DNA from: Piromyces finnis
Taxonomy: Eukaryota; Neocallimastigomycota; Neocallimastigomycetes; Neocallimastigales; Neocallimastigaceae
Length of the DNA: 64,000 nt
Assembly (NCBI GenBank): GCA_002104945.1
Contig: MCFH01000002.1
Span: 1,579,001 to 1,643,000, forward strand
Reading direction: 5' to 3'
A program made the position numbers and the translations under genes. A model generated the notes under the pieces. It did no database searches. It had not been told where the DNA came from and was given only the letters and a program-made list of their open reading frames with translations. Every line of letters starts with the position of its first letter. The stretch's first letter is position 1. Below are positions 1 to 19,430 of the stretch, piece by piece.

Positions 1-1
1 C

Positions 2-1603
2 TGAGGTAATACTGAGCTCGTCTGCAATTGAAAAAGCAGTTGAAGTAAACTCTTTGGAAAGTTCATCTGTAGAAACATTAGGATCGTTGAATTTGGCTGA
101 AAGTATTTGGAATTTATTATGACTGAGAATAGATTCCTTTTCCTCAATACATTTTAATCTATTCCATTTCAGAATTTTCTTAGGAACATTAAAGTCATTA
201 GAAAAATCTTCCATAGGAATAATTTTACCATTAATAAGAAGTGGCTTATGGTCTGATACAGGATAAAAATTATTTATAAATGATCCTGAGTGAATAAGAT
301 CTTTCATCTTCGAATTGATAAGAGCATGGTCAATGTCGGAAGATTGATCACCTCGAGTCCAAGAGATAGTCGACCCTCTAAGCGGAAGAATTTCCCAATC
401 TCCTAATCCATTAGTTGATAACCAGTTGGATAATTTTACTTTAGACATATTAAAATCACCAACAAGAATCGATGGATGGGATGAATGAGTTTGTAACCAC
501 AAGCGAACTTCTAACTTTGCATGATCAACATAGATGTTGTGATGACTATGAGGCATATAAACATTTCCAATCGAGCATTTGAATCTATTCCAGAGACTAA
601 AAGTATAAATAGAAATAATATACTTTCCAGAGAAGTTTTCAAGTGAGGCTTGACATGAATTGTGAAAACCTAAATATAAACCTCTCATTCCAGGAACTGA
701 TTCGTCAGCTTTCTTGAAAAAGTGTCTATAGTTTCGCAAAGTAACACGACAAGGATAATCTGTATTCGATCCAGAACCATTACCAGTTTCTTGGAAACAT
801 AAAAATAATGGTTTGAAAATAGCTGTGAAATAGCTAATACTATCTCTCTTTTCGTGATTCCACCCATTGGTGTTCCAACTAAGACAAAAAGAAAAGTTAT
901 CAGGCTTGTTGGATGAGGAAGAATCGTTGCTATTATTATTATTATTAAAGTCATCGTTATTAATGGATGATGCATCAGAGGAATAAGTAGAACTATTACT
1001 AGATGGCTGTGAAACTGAAGAACTATCAACTATTGAACTGTTATCAGAGTTGATAGAGCTATTAGAATTAATTGTTGAATGTTGAGATTGAAATTGTGTT
1101 TGCTGTAGATCTGGAATATTTTCATGATGGGAAACTTGTTGAAGATCCTGTTGAAGATCTTGTTGAAGATCGGATTGTTGATGAGATTGTTGAACTGATT
1201 GTTGAAGTGATTGTTGAATTGAAAGTTGATGTTTATTAGAAACTAAAATTTTACGTTTGAGTGTGGAAAAAGTGTATTTGTGATTCCTTCTACTACGAGC
1301 TGAAAAGGAAATTGAGGTAACTGAAAGTTTCTTCTTTAACATGTGTAAGATTTTAATACAATCTTTCGATGAACCATGAACCTTGACTAAGAAAAAGTGA
1401 TCATTGAAAGTCTGAAAATATTTAACACTAATAACTGAATTAAATTTATCTTCCAGAATAACCTCGAGTTTATCCCATAGCATATTTACTGACCATGATC
1501 GAATACCACGAATAAAGAAGGAGCGAATATCATCTAAGGGGATACCATAAGACCGGGTACCACGTCTGATATAATTCTTATCTTTAATATAAAGGACTGA
1601 CAT
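2..1603 (-). mobile_element. Non-LTR (LINE-type) retrotransposon ORF, 5' part with APE-like endonuclease, cut by window edge
   Basis: An uninterrupted 534-codon reading frame starts at ATG 1603 and is still open at the window edge. The first ~120 residues are compact and may form an alpha/beta domain. They are followed by a Gln-rich stretch (repeated LQQ units) and an Asn/Ser-rich linker. From about residue 233 comes an endonuclease/exonuclease/phosphatase fold: SWNTNGW (~235), FQETG with the catalytic Glu (~268), GDFNM (~382) and SDHKPL near 450, the order seen in apurinic-type endonucleases of LINEs. Such endonucleases nick target DNA to prime reverse transcription; the reverse transcriptase itself would lie beyond coordinate 1. 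G+C is visibly higher than in neighbouring DNA, as expected of an inserted element. Whether the copy is intact cannot be judged from here. Endonuclease call is strong, clade (L1/Tad-like) is inference. Confidence 0.8.
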
Positions 1604-2964
1604 GATAATTAATTCTAATTAAAAAATATTGAATATAAAATAAATACTAATAAAAATTATAAATATAACGTATATGGAAAAAAATCTGTCTCTCTCTCTC
1701 TTCTTAAAAGTACTGGATAGTACAAAAATTGTTACGATGCTTTGTTTAAAGTTTAAAGTTTCTTTTTTTGAATTCTAGTTGTAAATTTTCTTTAAAAATT
1801 CTAGTTTTGGTTTGTTGTTAGTAAATTCGATTCGCTTTTTGACACTAAACTTGTTTGACTTTACTTTTCATTAAATATTTAAATTGGTAAAAAATTTGAA
1901 TCAAGAATGCCGACACCAGAAAGCTTGTGAATAGTATTTTTACATGATGTAGAGTGAATCAATCTCTTACAAGAAACAATACAACAATAGCTACATGAAT
2001 ATAAAAATACAATGCAAATGCTAAAGTTACCTACATTGGATTCTTACAAGAGAAGAGTAGTACTACATGAATACATGAATAAAAGAAAAAATACAGCAAC
2101 AAAATGTATTACTCTTCTAATTAAATACTATACAAACTTACCTGAATATCAAACATTCAACTTATTCATCAAATACTTAAATTCGATGGATAAATGTTTT
2201 TTAATCGCTCAGTACCATGAGCTTAGTCCTAATAATTTTCCCTTAAAGACTAACCAAGCATCCATTGCGCAATACTTGGATTTAATTCTTCCTACTCTCT
2301 CAGTACCATGAGCATGAGTAGACCCCCTTGAGAAACTACATTTATTAAATAAATGAAGGCACGTTTCCAAGAGGGCATTATAATAAGCAAACAATAATAG
2401 AAACCATTATAAATTTTATATTATATATATTATTTATTAATTTCATTAAAAAATATTTTATTTTGAATAACTCTTTATCTTTTTTTTTTTTATTAAACTA
2501 ATGTGTTTTATGATAAAAATAATTAATTCTTTCACTTTTATTTATTGGTCTTTATTGATAAATTAATTTGTTATTATAATATTATAATAAATGATAAATG
2601 TATTAGAAAAAAAAATTAAAAATAATTGCTTTTTTTTTTTTTTTTTTTTTTTAAGCAATAATATAATTAAATAAGAAAATACTTCTTAAACTATATATAT
2701 ATATATAAATTAATAAATATTGAATAGTATATTTATAGCAGGTTGGTGATTTTTAATTAATTTTAATAAATATTTCTTGTTCCTAATTATCAATTACTTA
2801 TTTATTATCAAATTTAACTCTTATTATTATTCATTTACTGGTTTAATTGTTTTGATGATTAGCATTACTGCTATTATCGTTTGTAATGATTTTTGTTTTT
2901 ATAAATAATAGATCATTTTATATTAGCGCGGTATTATTATTATTATTATTCAGTTTAACAAAAT
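1604..2964. other. Non-coding stretch between the LINE ORF and EB1, with a short ORF of doubtful reality
   Basis: Holds the presumed 5' leader of the retroelement, including a (TC)n run near 1689-1703. It also holds a 99-codon plus-strand ORF (2012-2311) that resembles no family I know. Within that ORF a 12-base segment, cagtaccatgag, occurs twice about 92 bases apart (near 2211 and 2302). From 2400 on it is A/T-rich, with a poly-T run at about 2630-2652 and a short (ATT)n at 2935-2950. No other gene is visible. Confidence 0.5.
2012..2311 (+). CDS. Possible small ORF, unknown, may be part of the mobile element
   Basis: A 99-residue frame from ATG to stop, with no recognisable motif. It lies in a patch that is less A/T-rich than its surroundings and next to the 5' end of the retroelement ORF. 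It could be a remnant of element sequence, a small orphan gene or chance. An overlapping 61-codon minus ORF exists at 2209-2394, which weakens the case for either. I list it only because the patch is compositionally distinct. Confidence 0.2.
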   Translation: MQMLKLPTLDSYKRRVVLHEYMNKRKNTATKCITLLIKYYTNLPEYQTFNLFIKYLNSMDKCFLIAQYHELSPNNFPLKTNQASIAQYLDLILPTLSVP

Positions 2965-4433
2965 TTAAAACATTTCTTCCTCTGGATTTTCTTCTTCTCC
3001 CTGGTCAGGTATCTCAAAACCATCCTAATATTATATTATTTAAAGAAATATATTAATTATATATTTTTTTTTCTTTGTATTATACAATCACAAAATTATA
3101 TTTCTATTTATCCTACTTCAGTGCTATATAATATTGTTTGAACATCCTTCATAAACTCTTGACATTCTATTGGAGCCTAATATAATTTTCCCATATTAAT
3201 TTAATGCTTTTATTTATTTATTCTATTTATGTTAATATTTATATTAACTTACAACTTCAATTTGATTTTGAATTAAAACTTCAATATCTCTAAGCTTTCC
3301 AAAATAAAAGTCTCTTTCCTTTTCTAAAGCCTCGACAGTAGCTTTCAATCCAGTAATTTCACTTGATAATTCATTCATTGTGTTTTGATATTCAGCCTCA
3401 AGTTCAGCCTTTTTGATAGCCCTTAAAATATAATGATTATTATATACATATTTATTCAATATATTGAAAGTATTAAAAAAATTTTTGAATATAATATTAC
3501 CATTGTTCAGCAGCATGATTATCTGCTACTGTTTTAGTCTTTAAAGTTGATGTGGTTTTAGTACCGGTAGGTTTTATTCCTGTAGTTCTTGTTGGAGTTG
3601 AACGAGATGAAGCTGTACTTGGTCTTGATGTAACAACACGTGGTTTAACTTTAATTTAAATAATATGTTATTATTAATTATGTTATTGAATATAACTTAT
3701 AAATTTATGAAGTATTATCCGATAAAAAAAAAAATACCTGAATTTAATGGCTTTTTAGTTACTTTTTTTGAAGCATTTCTTCTAGCAACTGCATCATAAG
3801 CATTTCCAGAATAATAAGTATCCCAAAATTTTTTCATCCATTGTAAAAATTCCAAATTGTCTTGAAATCTACATTTCATTAATCGTTGAACCGGGATAGC
3901 CTTCATACAAAATATAATACTATTAATATCTATCTTAATATAAATAATATATTATAATAATACTAATTTAATACTTTACTTTATCAATACCATGCTTATC
4001 AAAAACTTGTTGTAAAATTTTGTAATTTTGAACATATTCATATTCTAAATTAGTTGTGAAATTAACTCTTCTTAAAGGAACATCACCAGCTAAAAACATT
4101 GATATTATTGTTAATATATTATTTATTTATTTATTTTAATGTATAATTTTATTATTAATATTATAAATCATTAATTTATCTATTATTTTTTCTATTTAAG
4201 AAAAAAAAAATAAATACAAAATGTATTCACATACGATAAATTGAATCCATAATTTGACAAAGAGCAGCACCTTATAATAATATTAAAATGTTATTATTAA
4301 TATTAGTAATAAAATTAGTTGTTATAGTATAACTTTAATTTATAATACCTGTTCCACATTGTTCTATTTTTGTATAATTTAATTGTAATAAATCATTTAA
4401 CCAAGTTAAAAGTTCTGTTCTTGATTCACCCAT
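2965..4433 (-). CDS. Microtubule plus-end tracking protein EB1 (MAPRE/Bim1/Mal3 family)
   Basis: Eight exons (4433-4349, 4270-4235, 4089-3980, 3900-3738, 3648-3501, 3421-3253, 3176-3117, 3024-2965) splice to a 276-residue protein, the usual EB1 size. Residues ~1-125 form the calponin-homology domain that grips the microtubule lattice: LLTWLNDLLQLNYTKIEQ near the start, then YEYVQNYKILQ and FQDNLEFLQWMKKFWD. A basic Ser/Thr/Pro-rich linker follows, then the coiled-coil EB-homology domain (ELEAEYQNTMNELSSEI to KERDFYFGKLRDIEVLIQ). The tail is acidic and ends EEEMF, a variant of the EEY/F motif that recruits CAP-Gly proteins. It acts in the cytosol at growing microtubule tips. All exon phases close without a shift, which supports the model. 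No regulatory signal is evident. Confidence 0.95.
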
Positions 4434-5515
4434 ATTGCTATATATATATATTAAAAAGTTATATAATTATTAATTATATATTAATAATATAAAATGTAAA
4501 AATAAATAATTATTTGTTTGCAAATGAAAATGAAAATTTTATTTATTATAAAAATTAATTACTAGAAAAATAAATATATTATATATAAAAATAAAAATAT
4601 AATAATTATTATGTTTTAAAATAAATATTAGTTGAATTTCTATTAAAATTTTAAAATTATTAATAATCTTTTTTCTTTTTAATTTATTAACTAATATTTT
4701 ACATCGTTTTTTTATGTTTTTCCTCGAGATTTATTCCTTTATTATTTTTTTTATCAAATAATTGCCCTCTATATCTATACTCTATTTAAATGAATAATTT
4801 TTTATTCAAAATTTAATATTTTTTAAATAATAAGAATAATAATTATTTCAATTTTAATACACCATTTACATTACATTTACATTAAATTTAAGTCTTTTTT
4901 TTTTCATAATTTAATATTTTATCTATATTATACCTTTTAAAATTAAATAATTCTTTATGATTAATAATTTTTTTAAGAAAAGAAAAAAATTAAATAATAT
5001 TTATTAATTTATATAAATAATATTAAAATAGTTAATATTAAATTCTAATCCTTCATTTTTTTAAAATAAATTACAACAATAAGAATTAATACATTATAAT
5101 CCTAACCTTGCAATAATTATCTTATAGTATTATTCAAATTCATTATCAAAATAAGAGAAATATAATTTTATTATATCAATAATTATTTTAAATGTTTATA
5201 TTTAAAATATACGCCACATATTTTAAATATTGTGAAACATCATATGATTTATTTAATAGCTAAAAAGCCACAACTATAATTTATTAATATTAATTTCTAA
5301 ATAAAATTCTGCTAATCTGTAAATTATATTATAATATTATATCTATATTAGTCTTTAATAAAAATTAATAGTAATACAACATTTTGTTATGTTATAATAA
5401 AGTAAATCTAAAGTTTTTTAGCTAAAGTTTTGGTTACATATTGATTGGATCATATTAATCATCTAGAAATTTCTAATTATAATATATATTTTTTTACATA
5501 AATTTATGTTATACT

Positions 5516-5611
<96 letters not shown>

Positions 5612-5783
5612 TTTTGTTTTATTTTATTTTTATTTTCATATTTTAAATAAATTAATTATTTAAATTAATAGTAAAATTTAGAATCAAAAAGAAAATAATA
5701 AAGATATTTTTTTTCCATTCTTTTTTATTTTTTAAATTTCCAAATTTAATAGATAAATTAAAATAATATAAATACATATAAAA
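4434..5783. other. Intergenic region between divergent EB1 and CHORD genes, with (TTTA)n microsatellite
   Basis: About 1.35 kb of very A/T-rich DNA between two divergently transcribed genes, so it should hold both promoters. The only clear structure is a (TTTA)n tract of roughly 24 units at about 5516-5613, ending ~170 bases upstream of the CHORD start codon. I see no gene or RNA. Confidence 0.7.
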
Positions 5784-7641
5784 ATGGTTACTTATATTTG
5801 TACTAATAACGGTTGTGGAAAAAGTTATGATCCAGCTGAAGTAATATTTATAATAAAAATAAATAATAATAAATAACAAAAATAAATATCATTAATAAAT
5901 CATTAATAAATCATAAAAAAAAATATTAAAAAAATTAAAAAAGAATAAAATATATAAAAAAAAATAAAAAAATTTTAATTTATTTTAATATATTAATTTT
6001 TACTTTCATTTTTATTATTATTATTATTTTATGACAAAGAATAATGATACTGCTTGTCATTATCACCCAAAAGGTATAGAATAAATTGAAATAAATAATA
6101 TAAGATATTTCATCAATTTTAAACAAATATGTAATAAAATTAAATATATAAATAAAAGGACCAATTTTCCATGAAGGCTTAAAGGGTTGGGGATGCTGTG
6201 ATAAAAAAGTTATTGATTTTGATGATTTTATGAAAATGTAATTAATAAAAAAAATTTTTTTTTATAAAATATATTATTTATTAATAAAATTATATATATA
6301 TATATACATATATATTAAATAATTAACAAAATAAAAACAAAAAATAGACCAGGTTGTACTGTTGGACCACATTCTAATGTTCCACAAGAAAAACCTGCAC
6401 CAGAAACAGTTAAGGAAGACATTAAAGTTGAAAGTTCTACTAATAACCCAAATGTTGAAGTATTTAATACAGTACCAACACCAGCTCCAGCATCAACAAA
6501 AAAGCCAGCTGAAGAAAAGCCAAAAGTAAGAGAAGAAGATTTGAATGATCCAGCTGATGCTGTTATTGCACCAGGTACTATTTGTAGACGCAAAGGTTGT
6601 GGTAAAAAATATGTTGATGCTTCATCAAGAGAAGAAGAATGTATATTCCATTCTGGTGAACCTTTATTCCATGAAGGAAGTAAAGGTAAATATATATAAT
6701 ATATATTATATAATATTTAATATAAATATATATTTAAAAATAAATAATAAATATTTAATTTTTTAAATTCACCATTTTATTTAAAAACTATAAAAAAGGT
6801 TGGACATGTTGTTCAAGAAAAGTTTTAGAGTTTGAAGAATTCTTAAAAATTCAAGGTTGCAAGAAAGGAAAACATAGATTTACTGACGTTAAGATTGTAA
6901 TATTAATAATAATCTCAAATATAAATTGAATATTGCAAAGTATAATTTATTAAATTTATTAATAATATCAAATTTAAACTAAAAATCGATAAAATAAAGG
7001 AAGGTGATAAGCAAAATGAAGTTGTTAAGTGTAGACATGATTGGTATCAAACTCAAACCTCTGTTATTATTTCAATCTTTGCTAAAAAGGTTGATAAGGA
7101 AAAGACTACAGTTAAATTTGAAACTGAAAAAGTAATTTATATTTAATATAAAGTTTTATTTAAATAATTTTTACTTGTTTAATAATATATATAGAATAAA
7201 TGTAATTTCTTGAAATAATATTTTAAATTTAATTATTTTTTTATATTTGATTTTTATATATATAAATATAGTTATTAGTCGATGTTGTATTCCAAGATGG
7301 TAAAGTGTTCCAATTCCATACTGATTTATCTCAACCAATTATCCCAGAACAATCTAAATATGAAATATTATCCACTAAAATAGAAATCAATTTAAAAAAA
7401 GCTAATGGAATTAGTTGGCCAACAATCGAACCAAACTCCAATGTTGTTTCATGGACTACTTTTGGTGTTGAAGTATATATTTAAAAAATTTTAGTGTTGC
7501 TTATTATATATTAGAAATCTTAATCTTATTTTATTAATTTTTATTAAAAAATTTTATTATTGAAAGGGTTCTGTTGGTACAGTAGGTTCAAAGAAGATGT
7601 ATGTTGCCAATGATGTAGCAATTAACCAAATTAGAGGATAA
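5784..7641 (+). CDS. CHORD and CS domain protein (CHORDC1/CHP-1/Rar1-type HSP90 co-chaperone)
   Basis: Eight exons (5784-5840, 6040-6073, 6159-6237, 6348-6685, 6799-6896, 7000-7131, 7272-7472, 7567-7641) give 337 residues. Two CHORD zinc-binding modules are present. The first starts CTNNGCGKSYDP and continues CHYHP, FHEGLKGWGCC and DFDDFMKIPGC. The second, after a Pro/Lys-rich linker, starts CRRKGCGKKY and continues CIFHSGEP, FHEGSKGWTCC and FEEFLKIQGC. Each carries the Cys/His set that binds two zincs. The C-terminal ~110 residues form a CS (p23-like) domain beginning HDWYQTQTSVIISIFAK and including the NGISWP segment. Proteins of this layout bind HSP90 and SGT1 and help fold client proteins in the cytosol. 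Domain order matches animal CHORDC1. All exon phases agree. Confidence 0.94.
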
Positions 7642-8035
7642 ATTAATTCAATCAATTAATTAATTATTAGTATCAAATAGTAAATATAGATATTTTATTT
7701 CATTTACCGAAATATTACTTAAAGCTGTAAAATAAATGTAACAATTAATATAAGATAATAGTATTATTATAAAAGAAATAATGATGATAAAGTTAAAATT
7801 TATAAATAGCTTTTTTTTTGCACTATAAATAAATATATTAACGCATATAATAAAAACTAAAAATATTTAATAATAATGGACATTAAAAACTATTAAAAAT
7901 TTTATTTATTTAGTATACTTATTTTATTATTAATTTATATGTTTCTTTATCAATAAATAAATAAGGAAAAGATGTTACTGGATTATTTAAGGAAAAGAAT
8001 GTTATTAAGAAGAATATAAATAATTGAAATTTATT
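7642..8035. other. Short spacer between convergent genes
   Basis: About 390 bases between the stop codons of the CHORD gene (plus) and the CFAP20DC-like gene (minus). It should contain both 3' ends. Nothing beyond A/T-rich sequence is visible. Confidence 0.6.
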
Positions 8036-14830
<6,795 letters not shown>

Positions 14831-15201
14831 TTTCTATCCTTGTTTTTACATTAATAATAAATATTATTAAGTATATGAAATAATTTTCATATTATTTACT
14901 TAAATACACTTCTTTAATATTTGTTATTTTAAATTTAAAAAATATTGCAATAAAAATTTAATTTATTTTTTATTTTAAAAAACTTTATTTTTTTTTAATA
15001 TTAAAATAAAAGTTTAAATTAAAATAGAATGATAAAATGTCATAGGCTCGAAACTTTACTATATTTTCAAAAATAAAATTAGGAAAAACCAGCATTACAA
15101 AAAAAATTTTTTTTAATAATATTATTTCATTTTAATTAACTATTTTTGATAGAATTAATTTATAATTTTTATTTATTAAAAAAAGGATAAATAAAAAACT
15201 A
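14831..15201. other. Short intergenic spacer
   Basis: About 370 bases of A/T-rich DNA upstream of the CFAP20DC-like start and downstream of the next minus-strand gene's stop. It should carry the CFAP20DC promoter; no specific element is recognisable. Confidence 0.6.
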
Positions 15202-18200
15202 TTATTTATATAGATTATTTAATGAGAATAATACTTTTGTTAATTCTTTTTCTGTAAGTTTTAAATAGTCTATGAGATTATCAGTATTAAAATTATCTTT
15301 TAAAGATCGAAGCGATTTATATATATTGTTAAGAGGATATTTAATATCTTTTAAGTATAAAAAAAATTAAATTAATTTACATTTTATATTTCATTTATTT
15401 TTTGATTTATATTCTTTTAAGATATTTATGTAAAATATGTAAGATATATAATGCATAATATGATTTTATACTTATTATAACATTCCCAATAGCTTTATAT
15501 TTTTCTTCATAATTGATGATTTCATTTTTTACTGATTGACACTAAAAATATTAAAATATATATCAATGTTAATAAGATTCTTTATATAAAATATTTTATA
15601 TATATATTACAATATTTTTGAAATTTGTCTTATATTCTGAAAAAATATTTATATAAGAATCTTTTTCTTTTGTAATAATATCTTGATATATTTTAAATCC
15701 TTTTATAATATTATCCAATTTATTCTTTATTTCTTTTTTGCTAAATAAGAAAAACAAAAAACTTAAGTATATATTTCTATAAAAATATTTTCAATATTAA
15801 TATACATACTCAATATTATTTGGTAATGATAACGCTTTTACAATATCATCTGATGCAGGTATTAATGGCATTCCTGGCTTTAATACTTTGTTGTTTTTAA
15901 ATTTTAATATTAATTAATAAATATATATATTAATACGAAATTTTATAAAATAAGGGATGTAACAATATACCTTTATTTAAATCTGGATATGGTGCTAATT
16001 ATTTAAATATAAATTTGTTATAAGTTATTATTTTTAATAATGCTAAAATATTCAGTATTTATTATACCTGATGGTATTAGGACTGATAGTGGAAGTAAAT
16101 AATTGATTGTATCATTCAAAGAAGAAATAGCTATTTCATATTTTTTTTTTGCTTCATTCTATAAAAAAATATTTATTAATTATTAAATATGCTTGATATG
16201 TTTAAAATAAATAAATTAAAAATGATAAAAACTTTTAACACTATATCTAGTTTTGGACTAAAAAAGGAATCAAAGAATATATTAATGGATGTTAGATCTA
16301 TAATATATTAATTTATGAATTAAATAACGAAATAATATAAGTATTTTGTCTTCTATGTAAATTGATATAATATTATATAATACCAATATATAATTGATGT
16401 AATTTTGTTTCTAAACGACCAATATGTTTAATGTTTAAATGATCTGTATTTCCTAATGTTATATAATTTATAATTAATGCATTATATTTTTTAAAGACTA
16501 AATAAAGAACAACAATAAAACAAACCTGAACATATATCTAAAATTGAAATTTTGCTTCTAGGTCTGGTTGTTGAAGATATAAAGTCAGAATAAAATATGA
16601 ATTCATTTTTATTGTTATTATCATCAATGTTACTAAATATTGAACTAGTATTTTTTTCTAAATAATTTAGTGATTTGAAATTATTTAATTTTTCATTTAA
16701 TCTAGTTAATAAAATTTTCAAATGCTTTAGCTCATATTTGGTATTTTCATTAAGGGTGTTACACTATCAAAAACAAAATATTTTATACTTTCTTATTAAT
16801 TGAATTTTATCCATTAATTTAAAAATTAACATGTAATCTTACTTTTTCAATATTATTTATATTCATTGACAGGTTGTTTGTAATGTTTTCAATATCATCA
16901 ATATATGATGCTTTTTCATTAATTATTTTTTCCTGAGATACTACCTTTTTTAATATGATATTTAAAATTTATTAATTTATAAATATATTTAAAATATTAA
17001 AAGCATTAATCATTCATCATTCATACTTGTCTTTTTAATTGGATGATTTGTGATTTTAAAATCGCTAATCTTTTAATATTCGTTTCTTGTTTTCCATTTT
17101 CAGATGTTATATCCTTTAATAACAATTTTATCTTTTTATTTTCGTTTATTAGCTTTATATTTTCACTTTTTAGTATTTTCATCTTTATTATATATTTATA
17201 TATTTATTGAATATATATAAAATTATTAAAAATCTAATAAATACTATTAATGTTAGTTATATATTCCATAAATTATTGATAGTTTTTTATTTACTTCGTT
17301 TTTTAGTTTCTTTATTATTTCATTATCATTTATATTAGCTAAATCTTCATTATTATAATTTTTATATTTTTCCATTCGCTTTGTAGGAATAGATGTTAAA
17401 GGCAAAATATCAATAAAATTATTATCTTTTTTTATTTTTGGCGAATCTTTTTCGTTTGTTATTTTATAAAAATTGTTAATCTCATCATATATGATATTTT
17501 CTTCCCCATAATTATTGAAATTATTAACTGATATTTTCTTTTTCTCTTCAATCTGTTTATTTTTCAAAGGACCCTATATTTAAATTTTAAATGTATATTA
17601 ATAAAACAAATAGTTTTATATTAAAAAAATTCATATGTTAAAACAAATAATTTACAATCGATGCTTTTTTATCAATTATATTCTTATTTTGAGTATCAAA
17701 TATATTGTCTATAACTGATTTTGGAGATGGATTTAAAAGTGAAACGAGAAAATCTAAAGCGTCAAGACAATCATTTTTATTAAATATGTCAAAGTCTTTT
17801 TTACATAAATATCCCTGATTCTATTATATATATTTATATATTTTATGAAAAGAATATATATATTGGGTTTTTTTTTTTATAAATAATTAATATGTTTTTA
17901 TATATGTTATTCCTGAGAAAAACCTTCAATTCTTTTTTAACAAGTGATTTAAAAACCATTTGAAAGGCCATTTCATGATCTCTTTTTTCGGAAACTAAAA
18001 CATTATGCTGTAGATCTATCTTCTTCATTTTGTTATAAAAATGATTTTATATAATGTTAGAAATTTCTATTATATATATTCATATATTTAAAATATTTAA
18101 ATATGATAAAAAAAACTACTTTTTCATTTTTTCTATCTTCTTTTAAATTTTGAAAAGATTTTACATTTAATTTCCAAAATAGTGTTGAAAATAGATTTAA

Positions 18201-18752
18201 AATAAATTCCATTAATTTTGACGATATAATTTTTTCTCCATTCTCTATATCAGAAGCCATCTTCAAATTACTGACGTTACTTTCATTTATTTTTACTTTA
18301 TCATTATTATTAACATTATTATAATTTATATTTTTTTTATTATTTTTTATATTGGTTGGCATTGTTTTTCTACTTTTTATGTCTTTTGTTTTCATTAGTG
18401 TATTATTAGTCATCTTTTTACTTTGTGATTTTACTTCATTACATATATTAATTGTATCTAAAAAGGATTTTTCATCCAAATTTTCTAAGCCTTTGATATG
18501 TCGTAGTTTAGTAAAAATTTCAAAAGCTCGTACTTCTATAGACTCATTACTTTTTACCATTCGTAATGGTAAATTTTTTTTTATATAACTAATAGATTTT
18601 AAATTTGAAGTTGGATGCTTTAAAATAGGAATTTCCTCAATTTTTGTTTTTCTTACAATTAAAGGAATCTGTTCTTTTGGATTATGTTTATTAATTAAAC
18701 ATAATTGCTCATTAGAAGAACATATATTATTAATTTTATTTAACGAGTTCAT
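15202..18752 (-). CDS. Unrecognised coiled-coil protein, multi-exon
   Basis: Starts at ATG 18752 and ends at the stop at 15202, in about a dozen exons. The N-terminal exon (~230 codons) is basic and includes LPLRMVKSNESIEVRAFEIF and an Asn/Lys-rich stretch. The next exon reads LVSEKRDHEMAFQMVFKSL. A frame ending at 17253 can be extended by using the GTAAAT donor before it and the AG at about 17181, which joins KKLKNE to MKILKSENIKLINENKK in phase. I therefore treat this as one gene, not two. The central part is heptad-rich coiled coil; later exons contain LKPGMPLIPASDDIVKALSL and the C-terminus ends KVLFSLNNLYK. I do not recognise the family. Its position directly after a flagellar-type gene hints at a cytoskeletal role, but that is only inference. 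Confidence 0.6.
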
Positions 18753-19430
18753 ATTACAGTTAAAAGTAAAAATATTTATTATGTAACTTAGTAGTAATGA
18801 CTATACATATCCATATTTACAAAATTTAATTATTCCATATATAGTAAATTAAATTTTAAAATTTAATTAATATTTTAATTTATTATAAAGTTAAATATAT
18901 TTCTCTTTATATGTAATATATTATAATATATTATATATTTATATATATTTATATAAAAAATATAAAATATATAAAATAGTTACTTTTTTATAATTATTAA
19001 TTTTTGTTTCGTTATACTATTAAATATAAAGTTTACTTTTTTATAAAGCAAGTATATATTATCACAATATTTTATTATAAACTTTTATTTGTCTTGTTTA
19101 TTTTATTCTTTACTTTTATAATAAATGTATTCTATATTCTTATATTTTTTATTTTAATTTTTATTTTATTTTATTTTATTTTATTTTTTTTTTTATTTTA
19201 ATTTAATTTATTTATTATATTTTATTTTGGATATTCCTTATTTATTTTTTTTAAAAAAAAAAAACATTTTTTATATAAAAGTTTTTTAATATTTAATAAT
19301 CTACTTCTATTATTTATGAAATAAAATATAAAAAGTAGATTATTGATTTAAAGATATTTCTTTATTATTCATCTTTCATTTTAATTTTTTTTTTTTTTTT
19401 TTTTTTTTGAGGTCTTGTGATTTATCCATT
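18753..19430. other. Intergenic, no gene seen
   Basis: About 680 bases of A/T-rich DNA between two minus-strand genes, with a T run at about 19387-19408 just past the SDR stop. A 65-codon plus ORF (19004-19201) is almost only Phe, Ile, Leu and Tyr and looks like chance in T-rich DNA. Confidence 0.65.

Noticed and set aside
2209-2394. 61-codon minus ORF opposite the 99-codon ORF
   Set aside because: No motif, no family resemblance and it overlaps another equally weak ORF.
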